DNA of 64,000 nt from Bacteroides sp. (GCA_023665145.1 JAMPEM010000008.1:1-64000), one strand, 5' to 3'; shown: positions 1 to 10,202, numbered from the stretch's first letter. The notes: generated from the sequence alone by a model not told the origin. A program made the numbers and translations.

Positions 1-14
1 TAAACCATAAATCA

Positions 15-50
15 CAAGTTTCCAAGTTGCCGGGCAACTTGAGAAACTTG
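15..50. repeat. 36-nt interspersed palindrome, copy 1
   Basis: The arms CAAGTTTC(C)AAGTTGC and GCAACTTGAGAAACTTG form an imperfect hairpin. The reverse complement of this copy matches positions 53420-53455 with one mismatch in 36. Shared flanks extend the match: TAATTC on one side, which includes the alaS stop codon TAA, and TTTATGGTTTA on the other. It directly follows alaS in the direction of transcription, so it could act as a terminator or a stabilising 3' hairpin, but it lacks a clear U-tract. It resembles a REP-type intergenic element. Confidence 0.85.
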
Positions 51-52
51 AA

Positions 53-2674
53 TTACTCAATATTGAGCAACTGATAGATTTTGATTTTTGCAGCTGCCAA
101 GCCATCGGCATTTTTGCCTCCGGCCTGTGCGAAAAAAGGTTGACCGCCACCGCCACCTTGTATCAGTTTAGCAGCTTCTCTAACTATTTGTCCGGCATTA
201 TAACCCTCCTTAACGAGTTCATCACTTATCATTAAGGTAAGCAATGGTTTCTCTGAAATTGTAGCACCGACAAATACAAATGGTTCATTAGCCATTTTTC
301 TTAGATTAAATGCCACCTGCTTAACGATGTCCGGCATTCTTGGACCTATAAGTTCCGCTATTTTAATTCCGTTAATCTCTTTAGCTGATTGATATGTCTT
401 TTCGGTAAGAACTTTAATGCGTTCTTCTATAAACTCATCCACCTTCTTACGTAAATCTGAGTTTTCATTGATAGCTTTCTCAACAGCAGCGTGAACATCG
501 GAGGCATTACCTAGCATCCGGCTCAAATCGCTGATTGTATCTTGTAAATTATCAAGAAGCTCATCTACTTTTTCTGCACTGACAGCTTCAATACGGCGAA
601 TTCCGGCTGCAATGGATGATTCAGAAATTATACGCACCATTCCGATATTTCCTGTGTTCGCTACATGTGTACCGCCACACAATTCTATAGATGAACCGAA
701 TTTGACCACTCGAACTTTGTCACCATATTTTTCACCAAACAAGGCCATTGCTCCGAGTTTCTTAGCTTCCTCTATTGGCATATCTCTATGTTCACAAAGG
801 GGAATGGCCTTTCTAATACGTTGATTGACTATATGCTCAACTTTTCTAAGATCCTCATTTGACACCTTAGCAAAATGAGAAAAGTCAAAACGCAGCATCT
901 CAGGAGATACATAAGAACCCTTTTGTTCAACATGATTTCCCAAGACCTCACGAAGTGCTTCATGTATCAGGTGGGTAGCCGAGTGATTGGCTGACGTAGC
1001 AGCTCTTGCCTCTTCATCTATCGCGGCTATAATTTCAGCATTAAGGTCAGAGGGGAGTTGGTGCGTAAGATGTACGGCTGTGTTGTTTTCTCTTTTTGTG
1101 TCAAAGACTTCTATAGTTTCGCCATCAACAATTGTCAATGTACCTCTATCTCCAACTTGACCTCCCATTTCGGAATAAAACGGAGTCTGTTGCAGCATTA
1201 TCTGGTAGTATGATTTATTCTTCTGTTTTACATGACGATATCGCAAGATTCGAGTTCTTACTACAGTTGTATCATATCCCACAAACTCTTCTTCTCCATC
1301 ATTGACAATAATCCAATCAGAAGCCTCTACAGCAGCCGCATTACGAGCTCTCTCCTTCTGTTTCTTCATCTCAACATCGAAGTTCTCATGATCTACTGTC
1401 ATGCCATATTCTCTTGCGATAAGCTCTGTAAGGTCAAGCGGAAATCCGTAGGTGTCGTATAAAACAAAAGCATCTTTACCTTCAACAAAATCCTTCCCCT
1501 TCTCCTTTTGCTTTTTGATAACGTTGTCAAGAAGTTTGATGCCATTGTCAAGAGTCCGGAGGAAAGATTCTTCCTCCTCTTTTATTACTTTCTTAATTAA
1601 ATCCTTCTGTGCCACAAGTTCAGGATAAGCTTCACCCATATCTTCCACAAGTCTGTCTACTAACAGATACATGAACGCCTCTTTACGGTCCAGGAAGGTA
1701 TAGGCATATCTTACAGCTCTGCGAAGAATTCTGCGAATCACATATCCCGCTTTGGCATTTGAGGGTAATTGGGAATCGGCTATAGAGAATGCAATTGTCC
1801 TGATATGGTCAGCAATTACTCGCATTGCGATATCAACCTTTTCATCCCGGCCATACTGCTTACCTGAAAGTTTACCTATGAGTTCTATCATAGGGGTAAA
1901 TACATCTGTATCGTAGTTGGATTTTTTCCCCTGCAGAGCCATGCAAAGTCTTTCAAATCCCATTCCGGTATCTATTACCTTCTTGGGCAAAGGTTCTAAT
2001 GTTCCGTCAGCTTTACGATTATATTGCATGAAGACAAGATTCCAAATCTCTATTACCAACGGATTGTCCTTATTTACCAATTCAGCACCATTTATCTTGC
2101 TGCGTTCCTCATCAGAACGTAAATCAATATGAATTTCAGAACATGGACCGCAAGGACCGGTATCACCCATTTCCCAGAAATTGTCGTGACGATTTCCATT
2201 GATTATATGATTCTTGGGAAGATGTTTCTCCCAAATCTTTGCAGCTTCATTATCACGCTCAAGTCCCTCAGGAGAATATCCTTCAAAGACTGTGGCATAA
2301 AGACGCTCAGGATCAAGTTTGAGGACATCTACAAGATATTCCCATGCCCAATCAATAGCCTCCTCTTTAAAATAATCACCAAACGACCAATTACCCAACA
2401 TCTCAAACATTGTATGATGATAGGTGTCATGTCCTACCTCCTCAAGGTCATTATGTTTACCGGATACACGCAGACATTTTTGAGAGTCTGTCATTCTGGC
2501 ACATTCCGGAGTCCTGTTACCCAAAATTATGTCCTTGAATTGGTTCATACCTGCATTCGTAAACATCAGAGTCGGGTCATCTTTAATTACCATTGGAGCT
2601 GATGGGACTACTTTATGTCCTTTGCTTTTAAAAAAATCTTTAAAAGATTGTCTAATCTCTTTGGAAGTCAACAT
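53..2674 (-). CDS. alaS: Alanyl-tRNA synthetase
   Basis: Charges tRNA-Ala with alanine in the cytoplasm. The 873-residue length is normal for bacterial AlaRS. The N-terminal class II core is present and includes the motif [13 protein letters not shown]. The editing domain carries the zinc-site motifs HSATH (about residues 562-566) and CGGTH (about 665-669). The C-terminal domain ends with a glycine-rich [14 protein letters not shown] segment that contributes to tRNA binding and oligomerisation. The ATG at 2674 lies about 55 nt downstream of a strong promoter (2738-2745). The gene is divergent from the M23 peptidase gene and probably monocistronic. Its TAA stop forms the edge of the palindromic repeat at 15-50. 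The identification is secure. Confidence 0.98.
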   Translation of the reverse strand: MLTSKEIRQSFKDFFKSKGHKVVPSAPMVIKDDPTLMFTNAGMNQFKDIILGNRTPECARMTDSQKCLRVSGKHNDLEEVGHDTYHHTMFEMLGNWSFGDYFKEEAIDWAWEYLVDVLKLDPERLYATVFEGYSPEGLERDNEAAKIWEKHLPKNHIINGNRHDNFWEMGDTGPCGPCSEIHIDLRSDEERSKINGAELVNKDNPLVIEIWNLVFMQYNRKADGTLEPLPKKVIDTGMGFERLCMALQGKKSNYDTDVFTPMIELIGKLSGKQYGRDEKVDIAMRVIADHIRTIAFSIADSQLPSNAKAGYVIRRILRRAVRYAYTFLDRKEAFMYLLVDRLVEDMGEAYPELVAQKDLIKKVIKEEEESFLRTLDNGIKLLDNVIKKQKEKGKDFVEGKDAFVLYDTYGFPLDLTELIAREYGMTVDHENFDVEMKKQKERARNAAAVEASDWIIVNDGEEEFVGYDTTVVRTRILRYRHVKQKNKSYYQIMLQQTPFYSEMGGQVGDRGTLTIVDGETIEVFDTKRENNTAVHLTHQLPSDLNAEIIAAIDEEARAATSANHSATHLIHEALREVLGNHVEQKGSYVSPEMLRFDFSHFAKVSNEDLRKVEHIVNQRIRKAIPLCEHRDMPIEEAKKLGAMALFGEKYGDKVRVVKFGSSIELCGGTHVANTGNIGMVRIISESSIAAGIRRIEAVSAEKVDELLDNLQDTISDLSRMLGNASDVHAAVEKAINENSDLRKKVDEFIEERIKVLTEKTYQSAKEINGIKIAELIGPRMPDIVKQVAFNLRKMANEPFVFVGATISEKPLLTLMISDELVKEGYNAGQIVREAAKLIQGGGGGQPFFAQAGGKNADGLAAAKIKIYQLLNIE

Positions 2675-2737
2675 AATAGTCTTTTGCTATTGGTATTTTT
2701 AGTGCAACTTTAGCCACACCAATGTTTTTTGCAATTG

Positions 2738-2745
2738 CAAAGTTA
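2738..2745 (-). promoter_or_regulatory. Bacteroidetes promoter for alaS (-7 TAACTTTG)
   Basis: On the minus strand TAACTTTG matches TAnnTTTG. A TTG -33 element lies exactly 20 nt upstream (plus coordinates 2766-2768). The two elements interlock with the opposing promoter of the M23 gene. Confidence 0.7.
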
Positions 2746-2757
2746 CTGAAATTTTCG

Positions 2758-2765
2758 TAATTTTG
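2758..2765 (+). promoter_or_regulatory. Bacteroidetes promoter for the M23-MerR-pyrKD genes (-7 TAATTTTG)
   Basis: TAATTTTG matches TAnnTTTG, with TTG at 2735-2737 and a 20-nt spacer. The start codon at 2781 is only 15 nt downstream of the -7 element, so the leader is very short. Confidence 0.75.
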
Positions 2766-2780
2766 CAATTAAATTAACGA

Positions 2781-3743
2781 ATGGCACGCAACATTTATTA
2801 TCGATATAATCCCGAGACTGACAATTATGAACGAATATTTCCGTCTATAAAGTCTCGTATGATGGCTATGCTTAAATATGGTATAGTCGGAATATTTATC
2901 TCTGTTGTCATTCTGTTTGGAATATTTTATATTTTTGGAACCCCTTCAGAGGCAAATCTTCGAAAGGAGAATGAACGACTAAAAGCTCAATATGAAATAT
3001 TAAGCCGAAGACTCGAGACATCTCTTAACGTAATGCACAACATTCAGAATCGGGATGATAATTTTTACCGCGTGATGATGCAAATGGATCCTCTAAGTAG
3101 AGGAGAACGTTTTGCCGGTCTTGACAATGAAGCTCGATATCAGAAATTTAAAACATTAAATGACAATGAGCTTGTATTATATCTTACGCGCCAGCTTGAT
3201 ATGCTTGACCGACAAATATATGCTCAGTCCATTTCATTTGACAATCTTCGCCAAATGGCAGTAAAACAACAAGAAAAATTATATCATATACCCTCTATTT
3301 TCCCACTGAAAGATTACACTCTTGCTTCCGGCTTCGGATATAGGTTAGACCCTGTTCTCGGCTCAATCAGATTTCATTCAGGAATGGATTTTGCCGCCAC
3401 TCAGGGGACTCCGGTATATGCTACTGCAGACGGAAAGGTATCATATGCCGACAGAAAATCCGGATATGGAAATTGTATAGAAATAGATCACGGATTCAAC
3501 TATGTAACGAGGTATTGCAATCTTTCCGGTATGGATGTCATCTCCGGACAAGATATTAAACGTGGTGAAAAAATTGGGGCAGTCGGGAATAGTGGAAAAT
3601 CTGCAGGTCCGCATTTGCATTATGAAGTGAGGTTTAAAGACGAACCCCAAAATCCGGTAAACTATTATTTTATGGGAGTTACTCCCGAAGATTATGAACG
3701 AATGGTAATTGATGCAGAAAATGCTGGCCGTATAATGGATTAG
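2781..3743 (+). CDS. M23 family (LytM) peptidase, membrane-anchored
   Basis: A likely peptidoglycan DD-endopeptidase or LytM-type divisome/envelope factor. A single transmembrane helix at about residues 33-52 follows a positively charged cytoplasmic N-terminus. A helical, probably coiled-coil segment (about 58-170) comes next, then a C-terminal M23 domain (about 180-300). The zinc ligands appear intact: H199 and D203 in HSGMD, and H280 in HLHYE. With all ligands present it should be catalytic rather than a degenerate EnvC-like activator, though that is inference. The ATG at 2781 is favoured by the promoter immediately upstream. It is followed after 10 nt by the MerR-type gene, suggesting co-transcription. 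Confidence 0.93.
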   Translation: MARNIYYRYNPETDNYERIFPSIKSRMMAMLKYGIVGIFISVVILFGIFYIFGTPSEANLRKENERLKAQYEILSRRLETSLNVMHNIQNRDDNFYRVMMQMDPLSRGERFAGLDNEARYQKFKTLNDNELVLYLTRQLDMLDRQIYAQSISFDNLRQMAVKQQEKLYHIPSIFPLKDYTLASGFGYRLDPVLGSIRFHSGMDFAATQGTPVYATADGKVSYADRKSGYGNCIEIDHGFNYVTRYCNLSGMDVISGQDIKRGEKIGAVGNSGKSAGPHLHYEVRFKDEPQNPVNYYFMGVTPEDYERMVIDAENAGRIMD

Positions 3744-3753
3744 AGATCAATAA

Positions 3754-4092
3754 ATGATGAATCAAGGTGATAAATTATATTACAAAATAAAAGACGTCTC
3801 TGAAATGCTTGGCGTACCTCAATCCACACTTCGCTTTTGGGAAAAAGAATTCCCTTCTGCAAAACCGTCAAGATCCTCTCATAACATTCGTTATTATCGA
3901 CCCGAGGATATTGAACAACTTAGAATTATACATTATCTCGTAAAAATTAAAGGACTAAAAATTGATGCAGCCCGAGAACAACTCAGAGTAAACAGACAAA
4001 ATATCTCACGCAGAATTGAAGTGATTAATCGTCTCACGGATGTAAGAAATCGGCTTGATTTGCTTCTTAAATCATTAAATAAACGTAAATAA
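3754..4092 (+). CDS. MerR family transcriptional regulator (short form)
   Basis: A 112-residue protein with an N-terminal MerR winged helix (about residues 8-75). The recognition segment reads VPQSTLRFWEKEFP and the wing ends in IRYYRPEDIEQLRII. A short helical C-terminus (about 76-112) has no cysteine-bearing effector domain, so there is no sign of metal or redox sensing. This short type is widespread in Bacteroidetes, but its ligand and target are unknown. It sits between the M23 peptidase (10-nt gap) and pyrK (20-nt gap), probably in one transcription unit. Nothing in the sequence shows whether it regulates its neighbours. Confidence 0.9.
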   Translation: MMNQGDKLYYKIKDVSEMLGVPQSTLRFWEKEFPSAKPSRSSHNIRYYRPEDIEQLRIIHYLVKIKGLKIDAAREQLRVNRQNISRRIEVINRLTDVRNRLDLLLKSLNKRK

Positions 4093-4112
4093 TCTGTGCA
4101 ACTATTCATATC

Positions 4113-4889
4113 ATGACAACGAAACAACAACTTGATTTTAAAATAGTAGCTAACAAACATCTTTCAGGTGACTATTATTGTCTGGAACTGACACCATTAA
4201 GGTCTCCAATGCCGGAAATCTTACCGGGTCAGTTTGTGAATGTTCTTGTTCCGGATTCCAATAAGACTTTCCTTCGTCGTCCGATTTCAGTCAATTATGT
4301 TGATTACGCTGAAAATATACTGTATCTGATAGTTAAATCCGTTGGTGAGGGTACAAAGAAACTATGCAATCTTAAGGATGGTGATACTTTAAATCTCCTA
4401 ATACCTCTCGGAAATGGCTTTACTACTGAATTCGACAACTCAAAAACGATTCTATTGGTTGGAGGTGGAGTAGGAGCCGCTCCATTAGAATATCTCGCCT
4501 CATGTCTGAGAAAAAAAGGAGCTAAGGTTAATGTGTTAATAGGTGCACGGACACATTCCGAGCTTGTTAATGCAGATGAGTTTATATGCTTTGCAGACGT
4601 TCAGGTCACTACTGAAGATGGCAGTCGTGGCATGAAAGGATTAGTTACAGATCATCCATGGTTAAAAAATCCTGACTTTGACTTTATAATGTGCTGCGGC
4701 CCAACATTAATGATGAAGGCTGTTGCCAACATAGCAAGAGCGAATAACATCGAATGTGAAGTAAGTCTTGAGAATTCCATGGCTTGTGGACTCGGAGCGT
4801 GTCTCTGCTGCGTGGAGGACACTAACACCGGTAATAGATGTGTATGCACAGATGGTCCTGTTTTTAACATCAATGAACTTAAATTATGA
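4113..4889 (+). CDS. pyrK: Dihydroorotate dehydrogenase B, electron transfer subunit
   Basis: Iron-sulfur flavoprotein that passes electrons from PyrD-bound FMN through FAD and a [2Fe-2S] cluster to NAD+ during pyrimidine synthesis. The N-terminal half is a ferredoxin-reductase-like FAD domain with the RRPISVNY flavin motif. An NAD-binding segment with [12 protein letters not shown] follows (about residues 115-130). The C-terminal cysteine cluster begins at C225 in CGLGACLCC and ends near residue 246. The 258-residue length is normal. Its last four bases, ATGA, overlap the pyrD start, which indicates translational coupling of the two subunits. Confidence 0.96.
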   Translation: MTTKQQLDFKIVANKHLSGDYYCLELTPLRSPMPEILPGQFVNVLVPDSNKTFLRRPISVNYVDYAENILYLIVKSVGEGTKKLCNLKDGDTLNLLIPLGNGFTTEFDNSKTILLVGGGVGAAPLEYLASCLRKKGAKVNVLIGARTHSELVNADEFICFADVQVTTEDGSRGMKGLVTDHPWLKNPDFDFIMCCGPTLMMKAVANIARANNIECEVSLENSMACGLGACLCCVEDTNTGNRCVCTDGPVFNINELKL

Positions 4890-5797
4890 ATATCAATACT
4901 AATATAGATTTAGGCAATGGTTTAATCCTCAAAAACCCCGTTCTGACAGCTTCCGGGACCTTCGGATATGGGAAAGAATATGAGGATTTTATTGACCTTA
5001 ATAAATTGGGAGGAATCATCGTAAAGGGTACTACACTCAATCCTCGAGAAGGAAATCCTTATCCTCGTATGGCCGAAACTCCTTCCGGTATGCTTAATGC
5101 CGTTGGGCTACAGAATAAGGGCGTTGATTATTTTATAAATACAATATATCCCAAAATAGAGAATTTAAAAACCAATATTATTGTAAACGTAAGTGGCAAT
5201 ACTCCCGAAGATTATGCAGAAGTTTGTCGTAGACTTTCACGCTGCAAAAATGTAACAGCTGTTGAAGTTAATATATCATGTCCCAATGTGAAACAGGGTG
5301 GTATGGCATTCGGGACTACTTGCGAAGGAGCAGCTTTAATTACATCAGCTGTAAGAAATGTCTGGGACAAACACCTCATCACCAAACTTTCTCCAAACGT
5401 TACTGATATAGTGTCAATCGCCAAGTCAGCACAAGATGCCGGTGCTGATTCGTTGTCACTTATTAACACACTCCTTGGTATGGCAGTAGATATAAAAAGA
5501 CGAAAGCCAGTATTAAGTACTGTTACAGGCGGATTATCCGGACCTTGTGTCAAACCTGTGGCCTTAAGAATGGTATGGCAAGTATCGAAAGCTGTTTCTA
5601 TACCTGTGATTGGACTAGGAGGAATAATGTCCGGTGAGGATGCTCTTGAGTTTATTATGGCAGGAGCAAGCGCTGTACAAATTGGCACAGCCAATTTCAT
5701 AAACCCTTCAGTGACTATAGAAGCTATTAATCAGATTAATGAATATTGTGAATTATCAGGGATTAAAGACCTTGCTGAAATAAGAGGTATTATCTAA
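4886..5797 (+). CDS. pyrD: Dihydroorotate dehydrogenase B, catalytic subunit
   Basis: Oxidises dihydroorotate to orotate in the fourth step of UMP synthesis. It is a class 1B FMN-containing TIM barrel of 303 residues. The class 1 catalytic cysteine is visible as C132 in NISCPNV. Other family signatures are the N-terminal ASGTFGYG loop, KLSPNVTDI in mid-barrel, and [19 protein letters not shown] in the C-terminal FMN-phosphate region. The start overlaps the pyrK stop by 4 nt, as is typical of the PyrK-PyrD heterotetramer. The use of NAD+ rather than fumarate or quinone is inferred from the adjacent pyrK. Confidence 0.97.
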   Translation: MNINTNIDLGNGLILKNPVLTASGTFGYGKEYEDFIDLNKLGGIIVKGTTLNPREGNPYPRMAETPSGMLNAVGLQNKGVDYFINTIYPKIENLKTNIIVNVSGNTPEDYAEVCRRLSRCKNVTAVEVNISCPNVKQGGMAFGTTCEGAALITSAVRNVWDKHLITKLSPNVTDIVSIAKSAQDAGADSLSLINTLLGMAVDIKRRKPVLSTVTGGLSGPCVKPVALRMVWQVSKAVSIPVIGLGGIMSGEDALEFIMAGASAVQIGTANFINPSVTIEAINQINEYCELSGIKDLAEIRGII

Positions 5798-5844
5798 TAA
5801 TCAAATTATTATTTCAAATAACATATATCTATTTAATCATCAGC

Positions 5845-6285
5845 CTAAAGGGAGGAATTATAATATTTAGGGTCTCCTGTCACATCTTTTCCTATGAATG
5901 AAGGCTTTGGATAATTGCGATTTGATTCCGACAGCTCTATTTCAGCTATACACAACGGAGCAAGATTATCAAGAAATTTATCAACTTCCCAGTCATACCC
6001 CTTATATGGAACTATATATCTCTCCTTGCGTATGATTTTCCCTTCACAAAGTTTGAGCATTTCCTCAGCATCTTCTATCGGTATTTCATATTCATATTCA
6101 AGTCTTGAATCACCTTTAGTGACACCCTTAACTGTAAGATACCCCTTATCCCCTTTGACTCTGACCCTTACAATCCTTTCCTTATCGCGGCTCAGATACC
6201 CTTGGGCTATTATAAACCGTTTAGTTGCCAATTTCTCATAATCTGATGAAATGACCAAATATTTGTGTTCTATTTCTGTTGCCAT
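5845..6285 (-). CDS. CYTH domain protein
   Basis: A 146-residue single-domain protein of the CYTH/triphosphate tunnel metalloenzyme family. The EIEHKYL signature is at residues 3-9. It is followed by alternating charged beta-strands typical of the tunnel, including RIVRVRVKGDKGYLTVKG, EYEYEIP, and WEVDKFLDNLAPLCIAEIEL with the metal-binding acidic residues. Bacterial relatives hydrolyse inorganic triphosphate or have unknown substrates. I start it at the ATG before ATEIEH because the 26 residues upstream lack family similarity and would overlap the promoter of the divergent gene. It is convergent with pyrD across 47 bp without an obvious terminator. Confidence 0.9.
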   Translation of the reverse strand: MATEIEHKYLVISSDYEKLATKRFIIAQGYLSRDKERIVRVRVKGDKGYLTVKGVTKGDSRLEYEYEIPIEDAEEMLKLCEGKIIRKERYIVPYKGYDWEVDKFLDNLAPLCIAEIELSESNRNYPKPSFIGKDVTGDPKYYNSSL

Positions 6286-6298
6286 AAATGATGCGAAA

Positions 6299-6306
6299 TA
6301 TATTTG
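6299..6306 (+). promoter_or_regulatory. Candidate promoter for the DUF5686 gene (-7 TATATTTG)
   Basis: TATATTTG matches TAnnTTTG. A TTG lies at 6279-6281 with a 17-nt spacer, shorter than the usual 19-20, so this is weaker than other promoters in the window. Confidence 0.45.
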
Positions 6307-6373
6307 AATGATAAAATTACAAAAAATATCAATTCTAACATCTATTTTTTTGAGATTTTTCAATCATTACGAC

Positions 6374-8923
6374 ATGAAATTTTTCAAAGGCATCCTTCTT
6401 ACATTTCTCATTATTCTTATCACAGGAAATATAGAAGTCAGTGCTCGCACCATAAATGGTATAGTAACGGATTCTGTCACCGGAGAAAATCTCGGATACG
6501 TAAATGTATATTTCAAAAAAGCAAAAGGGGGTACTTTGACAGACAATTCAGGTAATTTTACTTTTACCACACCTTTCTTCCATGACATAATTTCAGTTTC
6601 ATCACTTGGCTACAACACTTACACTACAAAAGTCGACTCTTCATTCCTTAACATTCGCCTCTCCCCTACTACAGTGCAATTGGCCGAACTTGTAGTAAAC
6701 CCCGGCAAACAGAAATATTCGAAGAAAAATAATCCGGCGGTTCAACTCATGGAGAGAATTCGTAAAAATGCACCAAATCATGATCCTCGAAAAAAAGAAT
6801 TCTATTCTGCCGACAAAGAGGTTAGAATGGCTCTGGGACTAAATGATTATCATTTCGAAAATGAGGCAAATAAAGGTGCCGGGAAATATGATTTTTTGAA
6901 AGAATACGTTGATACTTCACTAATTACAGGTCTTCCATATCTGGCCTTGTCTGTCAAAGAAACAATTGCTACGGATATATACAGTTCGTTTAAAGGGCAC
7001 AAAGAAATTATTCGTGCAAAGCGTAGCAACGGTATTGACGAGGCATTCAATCAAGAAAATATATCCATGCTTTTGGATGAAATATTCAGAGAAGTGGACA
7101 TATATAACAATGATATAACTTTAATGTCAAATAAATTTGTCAGCCCACTAAGCCATATAGGTGCAAATTATTACAAATATTTCATTACAGACACCCTCCA
7201 AAATAATGGTAACAATCTTATAGAACTTACATTTGTTCCTCATAATCCGGAGTCTTTCGGATTTAATGGAAGATTGTATGTAGAGGAAGGAGACTCCGTA
7301 ACATATGTAAAAAAACTAGTAATGAGAGTACCGGCTTCAATCAATCTCAATTATGTTCGCAATCTATATATAATACAAGACTTCTCGTTAGACAATAATG
7401 GATTATTCCATAAGGACAAAGATTTGATGGGAGTTGAGCTGCAGATAATTCCCGGAACACAAATTTTTTATGCAGAAAGATATAATCATTATGGGAATTA
7501 CAATGCAGAGAAGTCTTCCGATTCGTGGGAAGATTATTTTGCCGTTGGTGGTGAATCTGTCATACTACCCAATGCCGAATCTATGGATGATACATTCTGG
7601 AATGAAAACAGATTAATACCGTTATCGGATGAAAACATCAACCGACCATCTCTAATTGCACGCCTTAGAGAAATCCCGGTATTCTATTGGGCTGAAAAAA
7701 TCCTTACAATTCTCGTGACCGGTTACATTAAAACAAACAAAGAGAGTATATTTGATTTCGGCCCCGTGAATACTCTTGTATCAACTAACACTGTGGAAGG
7801 AGTTAGATTCCGATTGGGTGGCGTAACTACAGCAAATTTATCCAAAAGATGGTTTGCAAGAGGATACGTGGCATACGGTACAAAAGATAAAAAATTGAAA
7901 TACCGTGCAGAAACTGAATGGTCGTTCATCGATAAAAAATACCATTCAAGAGAATTCCCGGTCAATACTCTGAGACTTTCGCATGAATATGACTATGATA
8001 TGATTGGCCAACATTATCTCTTCACAAATGCCGATAATATATTTTTGTCATGGAAGCGTGAAAAAAATGATAAATTTACTATGAGGAGAATCTCGAGGGT
8101 CGATTATATTTATGAAAACCCGAACGGATGGTCATTTGAAATAGGAGCTGTCCATCAACGTCAACAACCAACTCCATGGCTCACCTTCGAAAAAGCCTCA
8201 TCAACACCGGATAAACCACGCTTTTTGCGTCATTATGATTCATCATATCTATACTTTAAATTAAGATTTGCTCCAAACGAAAAATTTGTACAATCTACTT
8301 CAGAACGTATACCAATCAATTTTGACGCACCAATCATCACCCTTACTCATGAATACGGCCCGGCTAAATTATTAGGTTCTGATTATGAGATTAATCGCTC
8401 TGAACTATCCATCCAAAAAAGATTCTGGTTCTCGGTTTTTGGATATACAGATATCATCCTCAAAGGTGGCATTATTTGGTCTTCTGTGTTTTATCCTGCA
8501 TTAATGTGGCCTAACGCTAACCTCTCTTACACTATCCAACCGGAATCATATTCCCTTATGAATCCAATGGAATTTGCAACTGACCACTATTTCTCATGGG
8601 ATATAACATATTGGGGGAATGGTATACTTTTCAATCGCATCCCATTAATAAAGAAAACAAAAATCCGTGAAGTAATAACCTTTAAAGGGCTTATGGGTGG
8701 TCTTAACAAAAGAAATAATCCGAGTTTCAACAAGAACCTGCTCGCTTTCCCCGAATATGTTAAGGTCAACCAATTATCCTTAACCCCATATATGGAATTA
8801 AGCGCCGGTATTGACAATATACTGACTATATTAAGAGTAGATTACGTCTGGAGACTCTCTTACAAAAACATTACGGGAATTTCCAATTCCGGTCTGAGAA
8901 TCTCACTCCACTTCAATTTTTAA
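6374..8923 (+). CDS. DUF5686 / carboxypeptidase-like regulatory domain outer-membrane protein
   Basis: An 849-residue exported protein. The signal peptide covers about residues 1-24 (MKFFKGILLTFLIILITG then EVSA). A carboxypeptidase-regulatory-like (CarbopepD_reg/SusC N-terminal type) beta-sandwich follows at about 25-110: GIVTDSVTGENLGYVNVYF and GNFTFTTPFFHDIISVSSLGY. The remainder has the long alternating beta-strands of the Bacteroidetes DUF5686 family and ends in ISLHFNF, a terminal aromatic strand typical of outer-membrane barrels. It lacks the TonB box and plug of a real SusC protein. Function is unknown. I prefer ATG 6374 to 6308 because the signal peptide begins there. It is convergent with lptG across 8 bp. 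Confidence 0.85.
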   Translation: MKFFKGILLTFLIILITGNIEVSARTINGIVTDSVTGENLGYVNVYFKKAKGGTLTDNSGNFTFTTPFFHDIISVSSLGYNTYTTKVDSSFLNIRLSPTTVQLAELVVNPGKQKYSKKNNPAVQLMERIRKNAPNHDPRKKEFYSADKEVRMALGLNDYHFENEANKGAGKYDFLKEYVDTSLITGLPYLALSVKETIATDIYSSFKGHKEIIRAKRSNGIDEAFNQENISMLLDEIFREVDIYNNDITLMSNKFVSPLSHIGANYYKYFITDTLQNNGNNLIELTFVPHNPESFGFNGRLYVEEGDSVTYVKKLVMRVPASINLNYVRNLYIIQDFSLDNNGLFHKDKDLMGVELQIIPGTQIFYAERYNHYGNYNAEKSSDSWEDYFAVGGESVILPNAESMDDTFWNENRLIPLSDENINRPSLIARLREIPVFYWAEKILTILVTGYIKTNKESIFDFGPVNTLVSTNTVEGVRFRLGGVTTANLSKRWFARGYVAYGTKDKKLKYRAETEWSFIDKKYHSREFPVNTLRLSHEYDYDMIGQHYLFTNADNIFLSWKREKNDKFTMRRISRVDYIYENPNGWSFEIGAVHQRQQPTPWLTFEKASSTPDKPRFLRHYDSSYLYFKLRFAPNEKFVQSTSERIPINFDAPIITLTHEYGPAKLLGSDYEINRSELSIQKRFWFSVFGYTDIILKGGIIWSSVFYPALMWPNANLSYTIQPESYSLMNPMEFATDHYFSWDITYWGNGILFNRIPLIKKTKIREVITFKGLMGGLNKRNNPSFNKNLLAFPEYVKVNQLSLTPYMELSAGIDNILTILRVDYVWRLSYKNITGISNSGLRISLHFNF

Positions 8924-8931
8924 ACTACTTC

Positions 8932-10197
8932 TTAGAATTTTGACGCCCTTATATACAAGATAATTCCAATAAGTAAATATACGATATTGGGTATCTCCAT
9001 AGCGATAAACGGAGTTGTCAAACCCGATATCGCAAAGGAACTTGTCACCGTCGAAAACAAGATATAACTAAAGCTTAATGCCAATCCGATACCTATATTA
9101 AGCCCCATGCCACCTTTCACCTTCCTCGACGACAATGACATACCTATCAATGTCAAAATAAATGCGGCTGCTGTGGAGGCATATCTTTTCTCCTTTTCAA
9201 TTTCAAATGCTTCAATATTAGCCACGCCACGTGATTTTTGTTTCTCTATATATGTAGCAAGTTCAGGAGTTGTCATTGTTTCCTGATCATTATGTTGAAT
9301 CAAAAAATCACGCGGTTCTATAGGGATTACTGTATCTAAAGCCATCCCTCTATTGATTGATTCCTTCCGCTCACCAAGATTTCTAATCATGTATTCACGC
9401 ACCTTCCAATGATACATTCTTGCTGAATCATATTCAGCAGTCTGAGCTGTTAGTCGCGACACAAGGCGTTTCCCCTCAAACTTGTCAAGCGAAAATCTAT
9501 AACCCGTTTTACTCTCATTATCAAATCTACCAAAATAGGCAACTACTCCCGGACTTACCATTATTTGCAAATCAGTACCGGTGCTCACTCTCTTGTTTTT
9601 AACGTATTTATTAGTATAATTCAGTCGGTTAATATTTGTGGGAGGTATGATATAATTTGTCAGACTAAAGGTTAATGCAGCTATTATGGCCGCCCCTATC
9701 ATATAGGGTAGCATAAGCCTGCGAAAACTTATTCCACTGGAAAGAATTGCTATAATTTCGGAATTACCGGCCATCTTTGAAGTAAAGAAGATGACTGAAA
9801 TAAATACAAAAAGCGGTGAAAGTTGATTGCCAAAATAAGGCAGAAATGAAGCAAAATAATCAAACAACGTCTCTTTTATGGGCGCCGTAAGAAACGCGTC
9901 AAGTTTTTCGGTAACATCAAACATTGCTACTACTGCAAGAATAAGCAGTGTTGACATGAAATATGTACCGAGAAATTTCTTCAGTATATACAAATCAAGA
10001 GTCTTCAACCCTATGACATTTTTCCAATGCCCATTACGGACACATGGGGGATTCTTGCTATCCTCCTCCTTACGAACAGTCTCTGTTGCTATTGCGGATA
10101 CCTCTTCTCCCAACTCCATTTGGTCTGAAAACTCCACATCAGCATCACTTTTCTCCTGCTCACGGGGATTGTTGAAAATCTCGTCTGATTTTATCAT
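8932..10197 (-). CDS. lptG: LptF/LptG family permease (YjgP/YjgQ)
   Basis: Inner-membrane subunit of the LptB2FG transporter that extracts lipopolysaccharide for delivery to the outer membrane. The family core starts at LKTLDLYILKKFLGTYF. Hydrophobic helices follow (LLILAVVAMFDV, FVSISVIFFTSKMAG-type segments and a last cluster near the C-terminus), separated by a periplasmic beta-jellyroll region. I choose ATG 10197, 5 nt after the tgt stop, giving 421 residues. An alternative ATG at 10296 would overlap tgt by 94 nt. Even the shorter form has an unusual acidic extension of about 60 residues before the core. It could be LptF rather than LptG. It is co-transcribed with tgt. Confidence 0.88.
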   Translation of the reverse strand: MIKSDEIFNNPREQEKSDADVEFSDQMELGEEVSAIATETVRKEEDSKNPPCVRNGHWKNVIGLKTLDLYILKKFLGTYFMSTLLILAVVAMFDVTEKLDAFLTAPIKETLFDYFASFLPYFGNQLSPLFVFISVIFFTSKMAGNSEIIAILSSGISFRRLMLPYMIGAAIIAALTFSLTNYIIPPTNINRLNYTNKYVKNKRVSTGTDLQIMVSPGVVAYFGRFDNESKTGYRFSLDKFEGKRLVSRLTAQTAEYDSARMYHWKVREYMIRNLGERKESINRGMALDTVIPIEPRDFLIQHNDQETMTTPELATYIEKQKSRGVANIEAFEIEKEKRYASTAAAFILTLIGMSLSSRKVKGGMGLNIGIGLALSFSYILFSTVTSSFAISGLTTPFIAMEIPNIVYLLIGIILYIRASKF

Positions 10198-10202
10198 TTG
10201 CT

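Noticed and set aside
1..53. Window-start repeat as part of an insertion sequence end
   Set aside because: No transposase frame is near either copy; kept as an interspersed palindrome instead.
2129..2602. 157-codon open frame antisense to alaS
   Set aside because: It lies wholly inside a secure gene, has no promoter and no recognisable protein features.
5212..5700. 162-codon open frame antisense to pyrD
   Set aside because: Entirely within pyrD and without family features.
6308..6555. Alternative small frames and earlier start at the DUF5686 gene
   Set aside because: The signal peptide begins at 6374, and the second frame ends within the gene without features.
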